NCBI RefSeq assembly: GCF_016862195.1
Contig: NZ_BOMM01000064.1
Span: 62,001 to 126,000, forward strand
Direction: 5' to 3'
Origin: Paractinoplanes ferrugineus
GTDB lineage: Bacteria; Actinomycetota; Actinomycetes; Mycobacteriales; Micromonosporaceae
Length of the DNA stretch: 64,000 nucleotides
Under the pieces are notes generated by a model. It was not told the DNA's origin, did not search any database, and was given only the letters and a program-made list of their open reading frames with translations. The translations under genes were made by a program, and so were the position numbers. Positions 58,713-64,000 of the stretch are shown here, one piece after another. Within the stretch, counting starts at the first letter, position 1. Each line of letters starts with the position of its first letter.

Positions 58713-60956
58713 ATGCCCACCACCGCCGACTGCCTGCCCGGCACCCTGGTCTCCGTTCCGGGCAAGGGCTTCTTCTACCTGGCCGACGCGACCGACGCGC
58801 GGGTCAACGCGGACCTGCTCAGCGCGGCCGCCCGACAGGACACGCCCGGCGGCGTGACGCTGTTCGTGCATCGCGACCGGGCTCTGGACGAGTCCCTGAT
58901 CCGCTACCTGAATCAGCTCGATCCCCGGGCCCGGGCGACCACCACGATCACCGTGCTCGACCCGGAGACGCTCGGCCCGGTCACCGACGTGCCGGCGCTG
59001 CGCCACCTGGCCGACCGGCTGCACCTGCCGGTGCTCGCCCCCGGCCCGGTGGACGGCCGGGACGTGCTTCCGGTGGGCCCCGACGGGCAGGTCACGGCGG
59101 GACCGGCGGCGGCGCACCTGATCCTGCCGCCCGCGGTGGCGGTGCAGCGGATCGCGCTGGCCGACGCCGTCTCGCTGGCCGACCCGCCGCCGACCATCGC
59201 CGCCGGCCTGGCCCAGATGGCCACCTGGGAGCGCCGCAACGCCGCCACCCGGGCCGAGCTGGGCCTGCCGGCGACACCCGCCGACGTCATCCCGACCGGG
59301 CCGGGCGCACAGGCGGTCACGTACGCGGTGGGCCAGCTCAAGGCCCGGTTCGGCAACCTCGGCTCGGTCGACGTGTTCGGCCTGCTCACCTCGACCACCC
59401 CGGGAACGGTGGAGCAGCTCGTGGCGGGCCTGGGCGGCACACTGGCCCCGGTCCGCCCCGCCGCCCTGGCGCACCAGCTGCGCACCCATCCCGGCTCGCT
59501 CGCGATGGTCACCGGCACCGCCCCGGGCTCCGCCGACCAGCAGGTGCTGTGGCTGTCCTCGGCCGAGTCCGGCAACCTCACCTGGCACGACCCGCGGACC
59601 ACCGGCACGCCCGCCTTCAACATCGACGGCGCCCAGGACTGGCGCACCGCGGTGCTCGAACGCGACGACGCGCGGGTGTTCATGCTGGACGCCGATCGCC
59701 ACCCGGTCGCCCTGCCCGAACCGGTCACCGAGCCGATCCGCGACGCCACCACGATCAACCCGCCGACCAGCGCCCGGCCGCTCGGCCCGGGCGCCATCGC
59801 GATCGGCCCGTGGCCGCAGGAGACCCTCGACCGGTACGGCTTGAGCGCCCTCGAGCTCGGCGGCCGGCCGGTCATCACGATCGACGTCCGCGAGGTCAGG
59901 CCGCGGGTGCTGGACCCCGTGCAGCACAACGCGCTCAAGCACACGCTGGAGCGCTACTGGCTGCACAACGTCCGGCCGACGGTCCTCGCCACGATCCGCA
60001 ACCCGCAGGTCGAGGCCCTGGTCCGGACCTATCAGGGCGGGCTGATCCAGCAGGTGCCGGAGGGCCTCGGCGGCCGGGTGTGGACCGCGACCGGGCCGGG
60101 CGGCGTCCCGCAGAAGTTCTCCGGCCCGGTGGTCACCCCGGAGATGCTGGACGCCGCGGACATGGCGCCGGTGGACCGGGACCGGCCGCTGCACGACGAT
60201 CCGCTGCCGCCGGTGCTGGTCACCCAGCTGAGCCACAACTCCTACCAGGAGGCGGCCGAGCACTTCGTGGAACACGGCCCCGAGCTGCGGGACCCGTCCG
60301 TGCTGTCGGCGATGGACGACATCGCCGACAAGCTGCCCGGCGACGCCCGGCTCGACGCGCACCGGCTGATGCTCGACGTCGCCGCGCGGGCGCCGTACCT
60401 GGCCGGTCCGGACCCGATCGCCCCGCAGTCCCGCACCTCGTTCGACCCGGAGCCGGCCTGGCCCCTGGACCGGCCCGTCGACCTGCGGTTCCTCCTCGAC
60501 TATCTGACCGCCGCCGATCTCGTCCCCGGAGCCGACGGCACACCACCACCGGGCCGTTACCAGACCCGGTTGCTGTGGAACGGCCTGCTGCTGCAGGCGA
60601 TGCTGGGCCGGGCCCTGACGCCCGCGGAGACGACCATCCTCGCCCGCGGGGTCGGTGAGTCGGACCTGGAACGGGCGACCCGGCCGCCGGGCGCCCCGGA
60701 GATCGCCCGCGCGCACGCGTCCATCTTCGAGGCGCTGAGCGCGATGCTCGACGAACGGCAGCCGGGGGTGACCGACGACCGGCAGGCCCTGCTCCAGCTC
60801 GCCGAATGCCTGACCGGGGCGGACCGGGTGGCGTGGCACTTCTTGATCAAGGACATTCTGCTGCCGCACCTGGACCAGGGCGGCCGGCTGCTGGCGGACC
60901 CCGACCTGGTCCGCCGGATCACCGAGCTCAGCGCCTACATCAATTTCTGTCACTGA
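58713..60956 (+). CDS. Type VII cluster protein with toxin-filler-like modules, 747 residues
   Basis: ATG at 58713 with GAGGAG upstream. Opens with MPTTADCLPGTLVSVPGKGF. Alternating segments (TLFVHRDRALDESLIRYLNQ, LADRLHLPVLAPGPV, VFMLDADRHPVALPEPV, GGRPVITIDVREV) match the recurring alpha/beta modules in the neighbours. The last 300 residues are helical and include LSHNSYQEAAEHFVEHGPEL and LNGLLLQAML-type text. No catalytic signature is visible. No signal peptide. It lies 79 bases after the giant gene and 21 bases before the ART gene and is likely exported or chaperones those proteins. Not otherwise recognised. Confidence 0.8.
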   Translation: MPTTADCLPGTLVSVPGKGFFYLADATDARVNADLLSAAARQDTPGGVTLFVHRDRALDESLIRYLNQLDPRARATTTITVLDPETLGPVTDVPALRHLADRLHLPVLAPGPVDGRDVLPVGPDGQVTAGPAAAHLILPPAVAVQRIALADAVSLADPPPTIAAGLAQMATWERRNAATRAELGLPATPADVIPTGPGAQAVTYAVGQLKARFGNLGSVDVFGLLTSTTPGTVEQLVAGLGGTLAPVRPAALAHQLRTHPGSLAMVTGTAPGSADQQVLWLSSAESGNLTWHDPRTTGTPAFNIDGAQDWRTAVLERDDARVFMLDADRHPVALPEPVTEPIRDATTINPPTSARPLGPGAIAIGPWPQETLDRYGLSALELGGRPVITIDVREVRPRVLDPVQHNALKHTLERYWLHNVRPTVLATIRNPQVEALVRTYQGGLIQQVPEGLGGRVWTATGPGGVPQKFSGPVVTPEMLDAADMAPVDRDRPLHDDPLPPVLVTQLSHNSYQEAAEHFVEHGPELRDPSVLSAMDDIADKLPGDARLDAHRLMLDVAARAPYLAGPDPIAPQSRTSFDPEPAWPLDRPVDLRFLLDYLTAADLVPGADGTPPPGRYQTRLLWNGLLLQAMLGRALTPAETTILARGVGESDLERATRPPGAPEIARAHASIFEALSAMLDERQPGVTDDRQALLQLAECLTGADRVAWHFLIKDILLPHLDQGGRLLADPDLVRRITELSAYINFCH

Positions 60957-60977
60957 CCGGCCGGACGAGGAGACACG

Positions 60978-63900
60978 TTGAACACCGCCGCGCTGGACTG
61001 CATCGAGTTCGTCACCACCTGGATCCCCTCGGGACAGTGGCTCAGCCTCGACGGGTCGCCCGTACCGGAGGCGGTGCTGAACGCCCCGTACCTGCCCGGC
61101 GTGCACCAGGTCCACGTCGACGAGTCGGCGCTCGGCAGCGGTCTGGTCGGCGACTCGCTGCGCAGCCAGCCGCTGGACGTCGTGGCGCGGATGGTGCACG
61201 TACCGCTGGATCCGGCACCGGGGCTGGAGGCCGCCGCCCACCGCGCCGACCAGCTCGGTGTGCCGGTGCTCGTCCGCGGCCCGGCCGCGCTGGCGCTCGA
61301 CGGCCCCCGGGTGACGCCGTTCGACGGCGCCGGCGAGCCGGCCGTGCTGGTGCGGCCCGCCAACCACCTGATGGACTCGCACGTCGACGCCGAGGTGCGC
61401 ACGACCGGCGCGTTCACCGACCGCTTCGGCCGCTCGCTCGCCGAGGTCCGCGGACCCGGCCTGCTGGCTCCGCCCCGCCCGGCCCCCGGGGGTGGGCTGA
61501 CGCTCGGGCTGCCCCCGGCGATCGTGCAGGCCCGCCACGCCGGCACGGCGGTGCGCGACGTGCTGGACGACACCCCGCGCCGGATGCTCGACGTGCCCGA
61601 CGGCTACTCCGGCCTGCACCGCCAGCTGAGCACCATGGCCGACGGCGAGCGGGCCCTCGTCGAGGTGACCACGACGAGCGGGCTGACCAGCCGTTTCCTC
61701 GTGCTGCGCGACCCCGACGGACACGCCCTGACCGGCCTCGACGGGGCCGAGCTGACCGTCGCCACGCTGCCGGCCGAGCCGGCCGGCATCCGGTTCGCCC
61801 CGCTCACCGGCCCGGGAAGCGCCGGCCTCGAGACGGTCCGCCGGGTGCCGGCCGGTCTGATCGCCGCCGACCCGGCGTCCCCGGAGTACGCCGCCACCGT
61901 GCGCGCGGCGCTGAACTTCCCGGTGGACCCGAACCGGTTGCGCGTCTTCATGCACCGCGACAACCAGATCCCGCTCGCCGACATCGCCGCGCTCATCGCG
62001 CTCGACCCTCGTTTCGGCCGCCCGATCGACGTGATCCTGTGCGACGCGGCCGGCCCGGTCGGCTTGGACCCGGCCGCGCGGCGCGACTCCGAGGCGGCGC
62101 GGCTGTCCCGGCAGGAACCACTGCTGGGCACCGAGGTGCGCGCGGGCAGCGGCCTCGTGTCGACCTCACCGCTGGGGCACGTCATCGCCGGTGGCAGCAC
62201 CGCGCACGCCGACGGCCTGATGCGGCCCCGGCGGCCGGGTACCGACGGCGCGTCGTTCTTCGCGTTCCGCACCCCGCGACCGGCGAACGGCAGGCCGGCC
62301 GCGCCCGCCGACACCGACGTCACCGACCTCGGCACCAGCATGCTGCCGGGCACCCCGGAGGTGACGGCGCAGGAGATCACCGGCGCCCGGCCGGGCCGGT
62401 GGACGTCGTGGTACGCCCCGCGGCCGTACGACGCCCGGCCGGTCACCGAGACCCCGACGTACGAGCTGATGGCCACCGAGTTCGACGCGGCGCTCAGCCC
62501 GTACCTGCTGGACCTGCCCCGGGTGCAGACCGGCGCCCGGCAGTTCACCCAGCGCCTGGCCGATGTCATGGGGGCCGCGGCGGCCACCCACCCGGAGTAC
62601 GGCGCGGTGGCCCGCGAGCTCGAGGAGGCGCTCGGTACCGGCAGCCCGCAGCGCATGATGACGGCCGTCCAGACCGCGATCGGTGACGGGGTGGCCGGAT
62701 CGAACGCCGATTTCACCCACCTGGCCGCGCAGATCTTCACCGACGGGAGTTGGCCCACCGCCGACGGCCTCGGCCTGGACGGCCAGGCCATGAGCGTCTT
62801 CGCTCAGCAGACCCCGCCGATGCCCGGCACGTTCGACCGCACCGACCTGACCCGGCAACCGTTCGGCGAGACGAACCTGAGCCACCCCGGCTGGTTCGGG
62901 TCCTCGGACACCGCCGCGCTCGACCATGCGGCCCGGCTCATGCGCCTCTACGACTGGCTCGGCCTCGACGCCCCGAGCCGCGGGGACTTCCTGCTCGCCG
63001 TCGCCGCCACCGCCCCGACCGGCGCGACCCGGCTCTACCAGGTGCTGCGGGCCGGCGAGCACAGCGGCGCGCCGGTGTCGGTGGCCGGCACCAAGTCGCC
63101 GGAAGAGGTCTATCACCAGTTGGGCCGGCTGAACGTGCCCCGGTTCGGGCTCGGCCTGGCCGGCATGCTGATGCTCCCGCACGAGTCGGCCTATCTGCGG
63201 CTGATCGGTGACGGGGTGTTCCGGGCGGTCGATGCGCACCGGTTGCAGGTGGTCGACCAGATCAAGCAGCACATCGCCGCGTACGCCGACGGTGGGCCGA
63301 AGACCGCCCTGCCGCCGGAACTGCGGGACTGGTTCGACCGGGTGGGCGCGGACCCGGTGCTGCTCGACACCCATCTGACCGCCGCGCACCTGCTGGCGAT
63401 CTCGGCGTACACCGGGTCGAACCACAGCCTGATCAACGCGGTGGCGCCGTCGACCGGCCTGGTAGACCCGACACTCTCCCTCGCCATCGCGAAGTCCGTG
63501 TCGAGCCTCTACGACGAGCACGTCGAGGGGAACCTGCACGAGATCCCCTCGCTCGTCCGCGACGACCAGGCCCTGCGGACGCTGTCGGCTCGGCTGTACG
63601 GGGCGTCCACCAGCGCCCAGTGGGCGATCTGGGCCCAGATGCAGGCCCGCGGCCGGGAACTGGCCACGGAGTTGGGACCGGAGCTGCGCGCCCACTACGA
63701 CATGGTGGTGGACGCGCTGCAGATCATCCCGCCGACGCTGCAGTCCGAGACGACCTGGCGCGGGGACTGGCGTTTCGGCGGCCCGTACTCGGAGTACTCG
63801 AGCAGCGGCCGGAAGATTCTGCTGCCCGGCCTGCGCAGCACCAGCGTCGACCGGCAGACGGCCGAGCAGTTCCTGAGCGAGTACCGCGCCTCGCGAACCA

Positions 63901-64000
63901 ACTGGCCGGTGCTCCTGGAGTTGAAGCTGTCCGGCTTCAGCGCCCGCGACCTGACGCCGTTCTCCGACGTCACGACGGAGAACGAACGGCTGCTGCTGTC
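60978..64000 (+). CDS. Type VII cluster toxin-like protein with C-terminal ADP-ribosyltransferase domain, 3' truncated
   Basis: Starts at a TTG (60978) with GAGGAG seven bases upstream. I translated it by hand: 1007 codons are open to the window end with no stop. Residues 1-560 carry alpha/beta filler modules (RVFMHRDNQIPLADIAALIA ... FGRPIDVILCDAAG). About 600-900 is helical. The end has the three R-S-E ART signatures in order: Arg928 in TTWRGDW, S954-T-S956 in LRSTSVDRQTAEQF, and E1001-N-E1003 in TTENERLLL. This fold transfers ADP-ribose from NAD to a protein target. The remainder and any immunity gene lie beyond the window. Confidence 0.88.
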   Translation, partial: MNTAALDCIEFVTTWIPSGQWLSLDGSPVPEAVLNAPYLPGVHQVHVDESALGSGLVGDSLRSQPLDVVARMVHVPLDPAPGLEAAAHRADQLGVPVLVRGPAALALDGPRVTPFDGAGEPAVLVRPANHLMDSHVDAEVRTTGAFTDRFGRSLAEVRGPGLLAPPRPAPGGGLTLGLPPAIVQARHAGTAVRDVLDDTPRRMLDVPDGYSGLHRQLSTMADGERALVEVTTTSGLTSRFLVLRDPDGHALTGLDGAELTVATLPAEPAGIRFAPLTGPGSAGLETVRRVPAGLIAADPASPEYAATVRAALNFPVDPNRLRVFMHRDNQIPLADIAALIALDPRFGRPIDVILCDAAGPVGLDPAARRDSEAARLSRQEPLLGTEVRAGSGLVSTSPLGHVIAGGSTAHADGLMRPRRPGTDGASFFAFRTPRPANGRPAAPADTDVTDLGTSMLPGTPEVTAQEITGARPGRWTSWYAPRPYDARPVTETPTYELMATEFDAALSPYLLDLPRVQTGARQFTQRLADVMGAAAATHPEYGAVARELEEALGTGSPQRMMTAVQTAIGDGVAGSNADFTHLAAQIFTDGSWPTADGLGLDGQAMSVFAQQTPPMPGTFDRTDLTRQPFGETNLSHPGWFGSSDTAALDHAARLMRLYDWLGLDAPSRGDFLLAVAATAPTGATRLYQVLRAGEHSGAPVSVAGTKSPEEVYHQLGRLNVPRFGLGLAGMLMLPHESAYLRLIGDGVFRAVDAHRLQVVDQIKQHIAAYADGGPKTALPPELRDWFDRVGADPVLLDTHLTAAHLLAISAYTGSNHSLINAVAPSTGLVDPTLSLAIAKSVSSLYDEHVEGNLHEIPSLVRDDQALRTLSARLYGASTSAQWAIWAQMQARGRELATELGPELRAHYDMVVDALQIIPPTLQSETTWRGDWRFGGPYSEYSSSGRKILLPGLRSTSVDRQTAEQFLSEYRASRTNWPVLLELKLSGFSARDLTPFSDVTTENERLLL

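Noticed and set aside
1-64000. Mobile element or genomic island boundary
   Set aside because: No transposase, integrase, tRNA attachment site or flanking repeat was seen, and base composition looks uniform by eye. A computed GC and codon-usage scan would be needed to exclude transfer.

Overview
The window reads as very high-GC actinomycete DNA. Codons end mostly in G or C, GTG and TTG starts are frequent, and neighbouring genes often overlap by four bases. The gene families present (SARP regulators, NHLP-type peptide precursors, type VII secretion cargo, ricin-lectin secreted proteins) fit a filamentous actinobacterium, probably a member of the Micromonosporaceae such as Actinoplanes. The genus is inferred from gene content only. 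I see no rRNA, tRNA, CRISPR array, transposase or prophage, and no gene-free stretch above 300 bases; the largest are the divergent control regions near 19.1-19.4 kb and 46.0-46.2 kb, each about 255 bases.

Left flank (1-9.3 kb): the 3' part of a secreted GH27 alpha-galactosidase with a ricin-type lectin tail; a MacB-like export operon (lipoprotein, adaptor, ATPase, permease) divergent from a two-component system; and a secreted protein with the residues of a protein-arginine deiminase.

RiPP locus (9.3-31 kb): three nitrile-hydratase-type leader precursors (NHLP) lie beside a divergent MerR-type regulator. One leftward block carries two precursors with hydrophobic one-cysteine cores, then YcaO, TfuA, a B12/radical-SAM enzyme, a 43-residue peptide gene that had to be found by eye, a PqqD-M50 metalloprotease fusion and a TPR/AAA-like protein. 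A second leftward block carries a lipoprotein, a TOMM cyclodehydratase (leader binding plus YcaO), a SagB-type dehydrogenase, and the NHLM export set (HlyD, C39-peptidase ABC, second ABC). The third precursor has a six-cysteine core and looks like the azoline/azole substrate. So two YcaO chemistries, one radical-SAM enzyme and one export system probably serve a shared leader family. This is the strongest candidate for an undescribed system.

Second, smaller rSAM unit (31-37.7 kb): a SARP/AfsR regulator, a 95-residue possible substrate, a CX7CX2C radical-SAM C-methyltransferase of the RiPP type, a GNAT acetyltransferase and a shortened AAA-LuxR regulator with 12-bp iterons upstream. Two related membrane proteins follow, one with an esterase domain (37.8-39.9 kb).

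Type VII secretion-like region (40-64 kb): an ECF sigma factor; a secreted protein with two lysozyme-like domains that appear to lack the catalytic Glu; a zinc-finger anti-sigma protein; a mycosin-like subtilase whose His and Ser are both replaced; an atypical response regulator; a second proline-rich anti-sigma-like protein; two small proteins with YxxxD/E tails; a 3150-residue WXG-headed giant; a 747-residue relative; and a truncated protein that ends in an R-STS-ExE ADP-ribosyltransferase domain. No EccC/EccD-type channel gene is visible, so the secretion core must lie elsewhere.
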